A stretch of 64,000 nt of DNA from Polynucleobacter sp. AP-Melu-500A-A1 (GCF_018882125.1 NZ_JACVOZ010000003.1:1-64000), one strand, 5' to 3'. Counted from the first letter of the stretch, positions 37,965-46,830 are shown. The notes: generated from the sequence alone by a model not told the origin. Translations and numbers: made by a program.

Positions 37965-38444
37965 TTATTTGCTATCTTTAAGGGGAGCGCACTGCTCCTC
38001 ATAAGATTTCGTTCCCTCGCCTAAGCTTGCGGCAAGAATCCCACCCACTATCGTATCCACCCTTCGTAGCCTGCCGCTTGCTCTATCAATGGTAACTATT
38101 GAAGTAACAGATCCTGGCAGATAAGATACGCCCTCTAATAATTCTGCTTCAAATCGGGTATCGCTTAAATACGAAATCCGCTCTTTGGTAATTAGGATGT
38201 TCTTAATGGTCTGATTACCATCGGCGCCTACTCGATCTAAGTCACGTCCATCCAAGTACACCTTTCCTTTTTGGCTTGGAAGGCTGCCGGTAGCGGATTT
38301 AATCTGCAACTCATAAGTCTCCGTAAGATCACCTTCCACCCTGGTGCACTGAAATGCAAGGCTTTGGGCAAACACTGAGGTAGCAAAGAGTAACTGCATT
38401 AAAAGCAGGCCGCTCAGACCAAACATACGGGCATGGAGTTTCAT
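37965..38444 (-). CDS. exported protein of unknown function
   Basis: The 159-residue protein has a clear signal peptide (LSGLLLMQLLFATSVFAQ, cleavage after about residue 24) and then a beta-rich region with Cys near each end (FQCTRVEG and YEEQCAPLK). This would fit a disulfide-stabilised periplasmic domain. I do not recognise a family. ATG at 38444 was chosen because the upstream in-frame codon at 38453 is TTG and adds only three residues. It is convergent with exbD and divergent from the Bug gene. Confidence 0.75.
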   Translation of the reverse strand: MKLHARMFGLSGLLLMQLLFATSVFAQSLAFQCTRVEGDLTETYELQIKSATGSLPSQKGKVYLDGRDLDRVGADGNQTIKNILITKERISYLSDTRFEAELLEGVSYLPGSVTSIVTIDRASGRLRRVDTIVGGILAASLGEGTKSYEEQCAPLKDSK

Positions 38445-38594
38445 ATCTACCAATCTACTACATGGCTAAAAATGTCATTATCTCAATCTATTGCCGCGCC
38501 GGCTATGAATTTGGACTTCACTCACAAAGCACAATTTACCTATAAACTCTCACAGTAGCTTCCTATAAAACTAAAAGATTTTGAGACAATTCAC

Positions 38595-39587
38595 ATGATT
38601 CTATTTGCGCGGCAAGGTGCCCGCCTGCTTGCACTGGGACTTCTAATAAGCATCAGCCCTTTTTGTGCTGCCCAAGATGCTGCAGCAACTTATCCGAATA
38701 GACCGATCAAGATCATTAGCCCATTTGCTCCTGGGGGTGCAACTGACATCCTAGCCCGTCTCCTTGCTCAAAAACTGGGTGAAGCCTGGAAGCAAACCAT
38801 TGTGGTTGATAACAAGTCTGGCGGCGGTGGCGTGATTGCAGCTAGCGAGGTTGCAAGAGCTGATAAAGATGGCTATACCCTACTGCTGGGATCCGTTGGT
38901 CCGGTAGAAGTCTTGCCAAGTGTCATGAAAAAGGTAGGCTACGATTCAGAAAAAGATTTTGCTGGGGTTGATATCTTAGTCAACGTTGAAAATGTAGTCG
39001 TAGTTAATAACCAGCTCCCCGTCAAGAATATCCAGGAGCTCATTGCCTATGCCAAAGCCAATCCCGGAAAACTGCACTCGGGATCATCAGGCATTGCAAC
39101 AACTGGCCACCTCTCCTTAGAGGTCTTTAACCAATTAACGGGGGTTGATATTACGCATATCCCCTATCGTGGAGGCGCACCTGTTACAACTGCGCTGCTA
39201 GCGGGCGATATTCAGATGAGTTTTTCAACGGTTCCTGCAGCGATTCAATACATTAAATCGGGAAAACTCCGCGCAATTGCGGTAACGGGCGATAAACCTC
39301 TCGAAACACTACCCGGAATAAAGCCAATTAAAGATCAGGGTGTTCCAGGCTTTAAAGTCAGTTCTTGGTATGGAATTCTTGCGCCTAGTGGTACTCCCCC
39401 TGCAGTAATCAATAAGATTAATCTAGAACTGGGGAAAATTATTGCCATGCCTGATGTCAAGGCTAAACTCCTTGAACAAGGCTGGACCACCGTACATACC
39501 ACTCCAGCACTCATGAATAAACAAATTCAATCAGAGATTGCTGATTGGAAAGTAGTGATTAGTAAATCTGGCATTACTCTAGACTAG
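38595..39587 (+). CDS. Bug-family (TctC-like) periplasmic solute-binding protein
   Basis: Periplasmic receptor of the tripartite tricarboxylate transporter type, a family greatly expanded in Burkholderiales. The 330-residue protein has a signal peptide ending near FCAAQ, then YPNRPIKIISPFAPGGATDI, typical of the mature N terminus. GGGGVIAASEVARA, SGIATTGHLSLEVF and PYRGGAPVTTALLAGDIQM follow. Ligands of such orphan receptors are often carboxylates; the exact one is unknown. No tctA/tctB membrane genes are nearby. A flavin reductase-like gene follows after 22 bases and is probably cotranscribed. Confidence 0.93.
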   Translation: MILFARQGARLLALGLLISISPFCAAQDAAATYPNRPIKIISPFAPGGATDILARLLAQKLGEAWKQTIVVDNKSGGGGVIAASEVARADKDGYTLLLGSVGPVEVLPSVMKKVGYDSEKDFAGVDILVNVENVVVVNNQLPVKNIQELIAYAKANPGKLHSGSSGIATTGHLSLEVFNQLTGVDITHIPYRGGAPVTTALLAGDIQMSFSTVPAAIQYIKSGKLRAIAVTGDKPLETLPGIKPIKDQGVPGFKVSSWYGILAPSGTPPAVINKINLELGKIIAMPDVKAKLLEQGWTTVHTTPALMNKQIQSEIADWKVVISKSGITLD

Positions 39588-39609
39588 AAAAGATAAGCCC
39601 AAAATACCT

Positions 39610-40233
39610 ATGCATATAGATTTAAATTCTATCGATAAAAAAGAGCGCTACAAGCTGTTACTGAGTAGTATTCTCCCCCGTCCAATCGCTTTAGTGACTA
39701 CCCAAGATGAGGAAGGCAGAATCAACGCAGCGCCATTTAGCTTTTTCAATATTATGGCGAGCACTCCAGCCATTGTTGTTTTAGGGATAGATTCAAAAAG
39801 TCCAGGTATTCCAAAAGATACTGTGCGTAATATGCAACTCACCAAAGAATTTGTAGTCAATATGGTCTCTGAAGATATTGTCGAAAAAATGAGTCTCTGT
39901 GCAAGCGCGCTCCCGGCTGGCGAAGATGAGTTGCAATATTCTGGCCTCACTGCTGCGCCATCGATACAAGTAAAGCCCCCAAGAATTGCAGAGTCCCCCA
40001 TCAATATGGAATGCCGGATCGTTGAAATTATGGATATAGGGCACGATAGGAATATCGTGATTGGTAATGTGATTCATTACCATATTGATGATCAATTTTA
40101 TGATGCAGAAAATGGCTACGTCTTAGTGGAAAAGCTAGGGCTTGTCGCAAGAATGCACGGCAAATCGTTTTACTTGCGTAGCAGCGATATTTTTGAAGTA
40201 GAAAGGCCGGTCGGCTCTTCATCTATTCGTTAA
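39610..40233 (+). CDS. flavin reductase-like FMN-binding split-barrel protein
   Basis: The 207-residue protein belongs to the flavin-reductase-like family: the N-terminal LLSSILPRPIALVTTQDEEG is followed by NAAPFSFFNIMASTPAIVV, the usual FMN-binding strand-turn-strand, then EFVVNMVSEDI. A dedicated reductase role (supplying reduced flavin to an oxygenase) is common in the family, but no partner oxygenase lies here. Its neighbour is the Bug protein upstream, so it may act on the same imported compound; that is inference. Confidence 0.88.
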   Translation: MHIDLNSIDKKERYKLLLSSILPRPIALVTTQDEEGRINAAPFSFFNIMASTPAIVVLGIDSKSPGIPKDTVRNMQLTKEFVVNMVSEDIVEKMSLCASALPAGEDELQYSGLTAAPSIQVKPPRIAESPINMECRIVEIMDIGHDRNIVIGNVIHYHIDDQFYDAENGYVLVEKLGLVARMHGKSFYLRSSDIFEVERPVGSSSIR

Positions 40234-40253
40234 AAATGTCCTCTGTTGTCGAT

Positions 40254-40342
40254 TGGTGCCCGAGGCCGGAATCGAACCGGCACGACTTTTTTGAGTCGGC
40301 AGATTTTAAATCTGCTGTGTCTACCGATTTCACCACTCGGGC
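40254..40342 (-). tRNA. tRNA-Leu (anticodon TAA)
   Basis: On the minus strand GCCCGAG pairs with CTCGGGC. The anticodon stem GCAGA/TCTGC encloses TTTAAAA (anticodon TAA), the variable arm is long (GACTCAAAAAAGTC), and the T arm GCCGGTTCGATTCCGGC is complete. CCA is encoded. The 89-base class II form fits leucine. Confidence 0.96.
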
Positions 40343-40424
40343 TCGCACTAACAGTAACTGCCGTGCTATATAAATCAAGACAATCGAAATTTTAGCATGC
40401 AAGACCCTAGTGACTCGGGAAGTC

Positions 40425-40449
40425 CTAAGCCCCTTGGGCAAAGGCTTAG
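40425..40449. terminator. strong hairpin between tRNA-Leu and the acylase gene
   Basis: CTAAGCC at 40425-40431 pairs with GGCTTAG at 40443-40449, with further CCTT/AAGG pairing inside, and TTT follows on the plus strand. It lies 28 bases upstream of the acylase start, so it is either a terminator for upstream plus-strand transcription or a hairpin in the acylase leader. Confidence 0.45.
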
Positions 40450-40476
40450 TTTAAGCAAAACCACTAAACTATTCCC

Positions 40477-42933
40477 ATGAAAACCCATGGCAAGACTGCA
40501 CTCCGTAGGCGCTTAAGGCTAGTCATCTGGTTAATCGTTGCACTGCTGATTGCCCTCGTGACTGCCATCTTCACCTATCTTTTCTCAGCTCAGACCGCTA
40601 TCTCTGGAAAACGCAATATTAAAAACTTGGGCGACTCCGTTGTGATCTCATTTGATACCAGCGACATCCCTCACATCAAAGCTAGCTCTTCAGCCGATGC
40701 CCTCTTTGCACTCGGCTACTTACATGCCACTGAACGTTCATGGCAAATGGAAATGAATCGTCGCATTGGGAGTGGGCGCCTTTCTGAAATTCTAGGCAAA
40801 GATACTGTTTCTATTGATCGCTTTATTCGTACCTTAGGAATCAAGCGTGCCGCAGAGCATCAGTATGATCGCTACCCCGCCGCCTCTAAACACTTGCTTC
40901 AGTCTTATGCTGACGGTGTTAATGCTGGCAATGCAAGTCTAGGTTGGGCTCTGCCAATTGAATATTTTTTAACTGGCTCCAAACCTGGACATTGGTCACC
41001 GACAGATAGCGTTGCATGGATGCTAATGATGGCCTATGACCTGGGAGGTAATTGGCAAAAAGAATTGCAACGTCTTGAATTGGCGCAATTTTTAACTACT
41101 AAGCAAGTTTGGGAGGTAGTGCCACCACATAATCAAGATGACATTCTCAGCAATCTTGATTTTTCAAAGATGTACCGGGACTTAAATATTTTCAATCCCA
41201 CCTCTGGTCCGGCCGAAGAAAAATCCAAGAAACTTCCAGCCACTGAACTGGCTTTATTTGACTTGCCTGGTGGTAAAGATGGCATTGGCTCGAATAACTG
41301 GGCACTCGCTGGAAAACTCACCTCTAGTGGAAAGCCTTTACTGGCTAATGATCCTCATCTTGGCTTATCAGCACCCGCTATTTGGTACTTCGCTCACTTT
41401 GATGTCCCCGGCATGAATGTGATTGGCGCAACCCTCCCTGGAATTCCTGGGGTTGTCTTGGGAAGAACCGATAAATTTGCGTGGAGTTTCACCAATACTG
41501 GGCCTGATGTTCAAGACTTATACATCGAACAAATTGACCCCAAGAATCCGGGAATGTATCGCGGTCCGGAAGGACCTTTACCTTTTAAAGTTCGCCAAGA
41601 AATCATCGACATCAAAGGTTCGTCACCCTTAAGTTTCATAGTAAAAGAGACAAGGCATGGACCCGTAATCTCTGATGCCTATGCACGGGCTAAGCGCACC
41701 ATCAATACTGAACAATATGCCTTAGCTTTGCGCTGGACTGCTTTAGATATTGAAAATCAATCAGTTGCTGGTTTGCTAGAGCTCAATCATGCAAGCAATA
41801 TGGAATCTTTTAAACAGTCCTTACGGAAAAATTATGCCCCCATGCAAAACGTTGTGATGGCCGATGTTGATGGAAACATTGCGTATCAAGCGGCTGGGGT
41901 TGCTCCCAAAAGAACTTTGCATCAAGGCCTTTATGGCGTTGCCCCAGCGCTTGGTTGGGATAAGCAATATGACTGGACTGGCTATGTGCCGTTTGACCAA
42001 TTACCAGCCAGTAATAATCCCGAGCAAGGCTGGCTAGCAACCGCTAACCAAAAGATCGTCGCTGCAAACGATCCAAACCCTCTCACCGGTGACTGGGACC
42101 TACCTACGCGCTATGACCGTATTGTTGACCTCATTCAATCTAAAAATAGTCATAACTTTGATTCGATGAAAGTAATGCAAGCGGATACGCTCTCATTAGG
42201 TGCTACCCCGCTATTGTCTTTATTTAAATCGAGTACACCTACTCATCCTCTCGGGGCTCAAGCTCGTGAGATTAGTAAAAGCTTTAATGGAGATATGAAA
42301 GCAGATAGCGCTGCTGCACTCATATTTAATGCTTGGGCTGACCAACTTACCCGTAATCTCTTTTCAAGATTGGGCTACCTCTTCACCGAAAACTATGGAG
42401 CACGTCACTTTCGACTATCCTTGATAGTGCAATTGCAAAACCCGAATAGCCCTTGGTGTGATGATCCGAAAACACCAGCGGTGGAAACCTGTATGGAGTC
42501 ATCGAATCATGCCTTTGATAAGGCCCTGGCGTATCTCAGCAAAGAGTATGGCAATGATCCAAAAACATGGTCCTGGGGTAAGGCCCATACAGCGATATCT
42601 GAGCATCGCCCACTCACCAAGGTGCCTTTTTTGGGTTCATTATTTAATATTCAAACACCCTTTGCAGGGGATAGCTTCTCAGTGAATGTGGGTCGTTTAC
42701 AACTTTTGAGATCAAGTAATCCCTATGAAACCTTCCAAGCACCGAGCTTAAGAACCATATATGACCTGGCAGATCTTGAGCAATCTGTTTTCATCTTTCA
42801 AACAGGTCAGTCTGGCTGGATACAAAGCAAGCTTTATCGAAATATGAGCCCTCTTTGGGCTAAAAATGAATATTTACCATTGCAAATGAAGCCTGCTAAT
42901 ATCACCCGTGAATTAGAGCTAAAAGCTAAATAA
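40477..42933 (+). CDS. penicillin acylase-family N-terminal nucleophile amidohydrolase
   Basis: Periplasmic or membrane-tethered amidohydrolase that matures by self-cleavage. The 818-residue protein has an N-terminal membrane segment (LVIWLIVALLIALVTAIFTY, about residues 15-34). An alpha-chain region follows (FALGYLHATERSWQMEMNRR, typical of the family), then the cleavage site GIGSNNW with the probable nucleophile Ser272. The beta chain has PLLANDPHL, IPGVVLGRTDKFAWSFTN and, later, SNHAFDKALAYL. Substrates of the family include penicillins and acyl-homoserine lactones; which applies here cannot be told. It is transcribed alone, 65 bases before the next gene. Confidence 0.93.
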   Translation: MKTHGKTALRRRLRLVIWLIVALLIALVTAIFTYLFSAQTAISGKRNIKNLGDSVVISFDTSDIPHIKASSSADALFALGYLHATERSWQMEMNRRIGSGRLSEILGKDTVSIDRFIRTLGIKRAAEHQYDRYPAASKHLLQSYADGVNAGNASLGWALPIEYFLTGSKPGHWSPTDSVAWMLMMAYDLGGNWQKELQRLELAQFLTTKQVWEVVPPHNQDDILSNLDFSKMYRDLNIFNPTSGPAEEKSKKLPATELALFDLPGGKDGIGSNNWALAGKLTSSGKPLLANDPHLGLSAPAIWYFAHFDVPGMNVIGATLPGIPGVVLGRTDKFAWSFTNTGPDVQDLYIEQIDPKNPGMYRGPEGPLPFKVRQEIIDIKGSSPLSFIVKETRHGPVISDAYARAKRTINTEQYALALRWTALDIENQSVAGLLELNHASNMESFKQSLRKNYAPMQNVVMADVDGNIAYQAAGVAPKRTLHQGLYGVAPALGWDKQYDWTGYVPFDQLPASNNPEQGWLATANQKIVAANDPNPLTGDWDLPTRYDRIVDLIQSKNSHNFDSMKVMQADTLSLGATPLLSLFKSSTPTHPLGAQAREISKSFNGDMKADSAAALIFNAWADQLTRNLFSRLGYLFTENYGARHFRLSLIVQLQNPNSPWCDDPKTPAVETCMESSNHAFDKALAYLSKEYGNDPKTWSWGKAHTAISEHRPLTKVPFLGSLFNIQTPFAGDSFSVNVGRLQLLRSSNPYETFQAPSLRTIYDLADLEQSVFIFQTGQSGWIQSKLYRNMSPLWAKNEYLPLQMKPANITRELELKAK

Positions 42934-42998
42934 ACTATGTCCAAGGGTGCTGGGCGTTTAGAATACTAGGGTAACAGCCATTACAGGAAATTTGTTTC

Positions 42999-43439
42999 AT
43001 GAAAAGATATTTCAAAAAACTTTCAACCGCAGCAATCGCCCTCTTTTTTACAAGCAGTGCATTCGCAGCATGGCAAGAAATTGGTCAAAATGAACAGGCC
43101 ATTGTTTTAGTAGATACCGCTACTTTGAAGCTTGAAGGTGATAAGGCGCAAATAATGTCGATGCTCAGCTTTAAGAAAACAGGTAAAGATCCGAAAACTG
43201 GTGAATTTGTAAACTCCATTGTTGGCTTGAATGAATACGATTGCAGTACAGTAATGTATCGCCCTTTAGAAGTAAAAATGTTTCCCAGTAGGGATGGAAA
43301 AGATATCAAAGTGCCGCCTACAGTTGTTCAAAAACCCTATGTTTTTGAAGCTCTCCTAACTCCTGACAGCACTTTTGAACCCATCGAAAATGGCTCTTGG
43401 CCTGCAGGCGTGTTCAACGTTGCTTGTCGTAGCAAGTAA
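42999..43439 (+). CDS. exported protein similar to surface-adhesin protein E family
   Basis: The 146-residue protein has a signal peptide ending SSAFAAW (about residue 24) and then the pattern of the adhesin E-like family: WQEIGQNEQAIVLVDTATLK, a beta strand pair and two Cys (NEYDCSTVMYRP and FNVACRSK). Family resemblance is judged from this overall pattern, so the name is provisional. The next gene overlaps its 3' end. Confidence 0.65.
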   Translation: MKRYFKKLSTAAIALFFTSSAFAAWQEIGQNEQAIVLVDTATLKLEGDKAQIMSMLSFKKTGKDPKTGEFVNSIVGLNEYDCSTVMYRPLEVKMFPSRDGKDIKVPPTVVQKPYVFEALLTPDSTFEPIENGSWPAGVFNVACRSK

Positions 43440-43809
43440 CTTCCAGCGTACTGGCGTTCGAGCGTTTGGGCTCGCTAGCTTTCTGATTAGCGCTTCACTC
43501 TTGATTGGGTGTGCTGCACCCTTAGCAGCCCTTGGTAGTGCAAGCACTGCATCTGCCAGTACTGCGGGAACAGCGGCGACTACTGCTGCAGTTGCTAATC
43601 CTGCCACTGCAACTAGCGTTGTATCAACAATTACTACCGGAAAATCTCCCCTTGAGCATGCTACTTCAGCTGCCACTAAAAAGGATTGCAGCTTATTTAA
43701 TCTCGTTGGTGGAAAAGCAATCTGCATTGACGTTGCCATGCCTGGCATCACTGATAAAAGCGAGGCCTACCTGGGGCCCGCTGATCTACCCCCATCTAGC
43801 TCGAAGTAA
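43420..43809 (+). CDS. putative Ala/Thr-rich lipoprotein of unknown function
   Basis: Start TTG at 43420 gives 129 residues and overlaps the upstream gene by 20 bases; the only in-frame ATG upstream, at 43375, would overlap by 65. The N-terminal part carries a lipobox (LLIGCA, Cys near residue 31) after a hydrophobic stretch. The next 40 residues are almost only Ala, Ser, Thr, Gly and Val (low complexity), and the C-terminal part has two Cys (KKDCSLFNLVGGKAICIDV). No family recognised. The frame is open and coding-like, but the start is uncertain. Confidence 0.6.
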   Translation: MLVVASNFQRTGVRAFGLASFLISASLLIGCAAPLAALGSASTASASTAGTAATTAAVANPATATSVVSTITTGKSPLEHATSAATKKDCSLFNLVGGKAICIDVAMPGITDKSEAYLGPADLPPSSSK

Positions 43810-43889
43810 GCTACTAGGTCTCATTTAGCTAGTCTTAACCGAACGGACTAAAATCACCCTTTATTAGAAATTATTTGAATATAGAAGTC

Positions 43890-44744
43890 ATGGCCATAGA
43901 AAACTACTACCTCACACTGACTTGCCCGAATAAGCCTGGCATCGTAGCAGCAGTGTCTACCTACATTTTTAATGCGGGGGGCGATATTGAGGAGGCTCAA
44001 CAATTTGATGACAAAGCCTCAAAGCGCTTTTTTATGCGCGTTAGCTTTAGCTGCCCTACAGATGGGACAACTCTGAAAAAAGGGTTTATTGAGATAGCCA
44101 AACAATTTGAATTGACCTGGGATTTGCGGGCAGTTAAAGACCTTAAGCGCGTCCTCATCATGGCATCAAAGCTTGATCATTGCTTGGTGGATCTTTTATA
44201 TCGCTGGCGCATTGGTGAATTACCGATGATTATTTGCGGAATTGTATCGAATCATCCTCGTGATGTTTACTCTAGCATTGATTTTGCTGATATTCCGTTT
44301 TATCACCTACCGGTTACTGCAGAAACAAAGCCCATGCAAGAAGCCAAGCTTCTCGAGATCATTTCTGAAAATAAAGTAGATATGGTGATCTTAGCGCGTT
44401 ACATGCAAATTTTGTCTGATAACTTATCTGCCGAGCTTTCTGGTCGATGCATTAATGTGCACCACTCATTCTTACCAAGCTTTAAAGGTGCAAAGCCCTA
44501 TCATCAAGCGCATGCGCGCGGAATTAAGCTCATTGGCGCAACTGCCCACTTCGTTACCAGCGACTTAGATGAAGGTCCGATCATAGAACAAGATGTCACC
44601 CGCGTTACTCATGGTGATACTCCAGATGATTTGGTGCGTAAAGGGCGAGACTTAGAGCGGACGGTACTATCACGTGCCTTACGTTATTACTTACATGATC
44701 GAGTCTTGATCAATGGAGCCACTTCGGTAGTCTTCTCTGACTAA
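43890..44744 (+). CDS. purU: formyltetrahydrofolate deformylase
   Basis: Hydrolyses 10-formyltetrahydrofolate to tetrahydrofolate and formate, balancing one-carbon pools. The 284-residue protein has an N-terminal ACT domain (LTCPNKPGIVAAVSTYIFNA) and a C-terminal formyltransferase-like domain with LARYMQILSDNL, the catalytic-loop INVHHSFLPSFKGAKPYHQA and DLDEGPIIEQDV. ATG at 43890 is used; an in-frame TTG at 43875 adds five residues. The formate released could be a substrate for the formate dehydrogenase 14 kb away. It is convergent with soxA. Confidence 0.95.
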   Translation: MAIENYYLTLTCPNKPGIVAAVSTYIFNAGGDIEEAQQFDDKASKRFFMRVSFSCPTDGTTLKKGFIEIAKQFELTWDLRAVKDLKRVLIMASKLDHCLVDLLYRWRIGELPMIICGIVSNHPRDVYSSIDFADIPFYHLPVTAETKPMQEAKLLEIISENKVDMVILARYMQILSDNLSAELSGRCINVHHSFLPSFKGAKPYHQAHARGIKLIGATAHFVTSDLDEGPIIEQDVTRVTHGDTPDDLVRKGRDLERTVLSRALRYYLHDRVLINGATSVVFSD

Positions 44745-44754
44745 TGAAGCGTGA

Positions 44755-45537
44755 TTAGGGCCTGACCCCTGGAGACTCCATGGGCATACCTCGGGCGCGC
44801 CACATCAGATACAGCTCAATCTGAGCCATTTCTGAAGACCCGTATTCAAACTGCTGAGCCCTGACTCCGCTCATACAATTGCGAAGTCTACGCTGCACCG
44901 ATCCAAGGGTTTGCCATTCCAAACGATAGATTGGATAAGCATTGGGATGACCTTGCGGAATAAGACTTCCACCCAACCTTAAACCTGCTCGCTCCTCATG
45001 ACATTGAGCGCAAGATAGATTGAGCTGCCCCATTCTTTGATTAAAAAATTCTTGCCCTTGTTTTAGATCAATTCTATTAGCAGGAGTCTCTTTTACAGAA
45101 ATCGGCATACCTTTTGATTGAATAGCGATGAGCGCTGTCAGCGCCAAAAGATCTTTACTTTCGTAAGCCAGCTTAGGAGCTCCTTGCCTTGCTTCTTTAC
45201 ACTGATTAATCTGCCCCTCAAGAGTCTGTAACTTCCCCTTAATCACTTTAGGAAATTGGGTTGCTACACCTCGCATTGATTTTTTGACATCGCCATGGCA
45301 ACTGGCACAGCTCTTAGTATTAGAACTGCCCTTTGCTTGCCATAGACTCTCGCCATCACCCACCCAAAACATCGCAGGATTTAGGCTTGCATCATCTTGC
45401 ATTGCCTTATTTTCAGCAGACATTAATTCATAGCTTGACTGCTGTTGATGAGATGTCATTGGATTGGCAGCAATGCACGGTGCCGTCAGCAAAGCACACA
45501 GAAAAAATAATGGAGAAAGAGCTGCCTTCTTTTTCAC
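44755..45537 (-). CDS. soxA: sulfur oxidation c-type cytochrome SoxA
   Basis: With SoxX it forms the heme thiol-disulfide cytochrome that attaches thiosulfate to SoxY. The 260-residue protein has a signal peptide (FFLCALLTAPCIAA) and two CxxCH heme sites (CASCHGDV near 77-84 and CAQCHEERAG near 173-182), so it is the diheme form. NCMSGVRAQ carries the Cys that ligates the active heme as persulfide, and the C terminus is LYLMWRARGMPMESPGVRP. Start is GTG at 45537, overlapping the soxZ stop by 4 bases. Last gene of the X-Y-Z-A operon. Confidence 0.94.
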   Translation of the reverse strand: MKKKAALSPLFFLCALLTAPCIAANPMTSHQQQSSYELMSAENKAMQDDASLNPAMFWVGDGESLWQAKGSSNTKSCASCHGDVKKSMRGVATQFPKVIKGKLQTLEGQINQCKEARQGAPKLAYESKDLLALTALIAIQSKGMPISVKETPANRIDLKQGQEFFNQRMGQLNLSCAQCHEERAGLRLGGSLIPQGHPNAYPIYRLEWQTLGSVQRRLRNCMSGVRAQQFEYGSSEMAQIELYLMWRARGMPMESPGVRP

Positions 45538-45863
45538 GTAACTGTAATACGGGCCTGATTGCTTGCCTCATATCCATCATCACCCGCCCACTTAAACTCA
45601 AGCGTTCCGCTCTCTGTTGCAATGGTAGTAAAAATGATCAATGGATTTGCGCCAATGCCTGGATAAAAATCCGCCTTAAATATCTCAGTATTGTTATAGG
45701 AACAGGTAAAGATGCGAATAATATCGCGCGGGATACTCTTTCCACCCTCCGTATATCGAAATCCAGATTCCATATCATGCTGAGCAATTGCCCGAATTTC
45801 AATGATGGTGCCTTTTTTTGCTTGAGCTGGCATCGTAATGGAGGTTCGAGAAGTTTTACTCAT
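45534..45863 (-). CDS. soxZ: thiosulfate oxidation carrier complex protein SoxZ
   Basis: Partner of SoxY in the periplasmic sulfur carrier. The 109-residue protein is full length for SoxZ: PAQAKKGTIIEIRAIAQHDM and ESGFRY, then the beta-sandwich ADFYPGIGANPLIIFTT and LEFKWAGDDG near the end. Start is ATG at 45863, overlapping the soxY stop by 4 bases (ATGA) with GGAG just upstream. The frame extends further upstream inside soxY, but that part does not resemble SoxZ. Confidence 0.94.
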   Translation of the reverse strand: MSKTSRTSITMPAQAKKGTIIEIRAIAQHDMESGFRYTEGGKSIPRDIIRIFTCSYNNTEIFKADFYPGIGANPLIIFTTIATESGTLEFKWAGDDGYEASNQARITVT

Positions 45864-46336
45864 ACCATCTCCGTACAGGCCGAAAGCGTTACCAAAGTCT
45901 CGGCATAACCCTGCCAAAAACTACCATCACTCATTTGTGCTATGGCCCATACACGTTGACTATCCGCTAAACGAACACGAGTAGTAATGTTTGCAGTGCC
46001 AGAACGCGGGCTGAGATAGGCTGCAAATATATGAGGTAAAGGGTTACCTTCTGCAATCACATGAATCACTTTGACATAATTGTTTGCCGTCATTGGACTG
46101 TCGACACTGACATTTAAAACTACCAAATTACCGTTCTCAACTAGGGGTGGTATGACCAATGTGACACGACCATCGCCAATTGGTGCTCCTCCAGTAATTT
46201 CTTTAATGGCGCTATCGGCCTCTTCTTTTTTGGCAAATACTGTCAGAGGACTCAAACATACTCCAACAGCAATGATGCCAATCTGCTGTATGCGTAAAAG
46301 CCATTGACGGCGATTAATTTTTTTGGATAGATTCAT
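45860..46336 (-). CDS. soxY: thiosulfate oxidation carrier protein SoxY, atypical C terminus
   Basis: Carries sulfur intermediates covalently during thiosulfate oxidation. The 158-residue protein has a twin-arginine-like N terminus (NRRQWLLRI) and a hydrophobic signal segment, then the SoxY Ig-like fold (VTLVIPPLVENGNLVVLNVS, TANNYVKVIHVIAEGNPLP). Classical SoxY ends in a flexible GGCGG arm; here the end is TLSACTEMV, with one Cys (Cys154) but no glycines. The reading frame at the end is confirmed by the ATGA overlap with soxZ and the GGAG site inside it, so a frameshift is unlikely. It follows soxX by 13 bases. Confidence 0.88.
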   Translation of the reverse strand: MNLSKKINRRQWLLRIQQIGIIAVGVCLSPLTVFAKKEEADSAIKEITGGAPIGDGRVTLVIPPLVENGNLVVLNVSVDSPMTANNYVKVIHVIAEGNPLPHIFAAYLSPRSGTANITTRVRLADSQRVWAIAQMSDGSFWQGYAETLVTLSACTEMV

Positions 46337-46349
46337 ATATTGCTATATT

Positions 46350-46796
46350 TTATTGCTGTTTCGTATTGTTTAAACTAACCAAAAACGCCACCACATCTTC
46401 AATCTCTTGTTCGTTTAAGATGGGCTGACCTACAAATTTAGGTGCAACCCGCACTAAGTGATCTGCCTTGTAATACGTTGGCATGATAGTGCCAGGATTA
46501 AAACGGCTTGCATTCACAATGCGTGCTCTTAGCTGAGGAGCACTTAAGAGGCCCGCGCTCACAGTAAGCTCTGGTGCCAAGTTTCCTTGAAAGCGCTCTT
46601 CAGGAAAAGGCCCGCTATGACATAGAAGGCAGAGTCCTGTTTGACGACTGGCAACAATAACCCTTCCTCTTAACGCATCACCCGGTGATCCAGAAAGAGA
46701 CTCCGAAATAGAATCCCCTTGAAAGGTTTGAGCTACTGCAAAGCCATGAGAGAGGATGCCTAGTAAGAGCAGTGCTAGTGCAAACCACTTTCTCAT
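46350..46796 (-). CDS. soxX: sulfur oxidation c-type cytochrome SoxX
   Basis: Monoheme partner of SoxA. The 148-residue protein has a signal peptide ending AVAQ (about residue 23), one CxxCH heme site (GLCLLCHSGPF, near residues 54-64) and a distal Met in PGTIMPTYY. The C-terminal helix LNEQEIEDVVAFLVSLN is typical of cytochrome c. It is the first gene of the soxXYZA operon. No soxB, soxCD or soxV lies on either side within the window: upstream is a 2Fe-2S gene remnant and lrgAB, downstream purU. Confidence 0.93.
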   Translation of the reverse strand: MRKWFALALLLLGILSHGFAVAQTFQGDSISESLSGSPGDALRGRVIVASRQTGLCLLCHSGPFPEERFQGNLAPELTVSAGLLSAPQLRARIVNASRFNPGTIMPTYYKADHLVRVAPKFVGQPILNEQEIEDVVAFLVSLNNTKQQ

Positions 46797-46830
46797 TGCA
46801 GTAGTTTCACAGTACTAATGACTAAACAAG

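Noticed and set aside
45860-46336. Frameshift at the end of soxY as reason for the missing GGCGG
   Set aside because: The end is consistent with the 4-base overlap with soxZ and a GGAG ribosome site; other frames gave no GGCGG ending that I could see.
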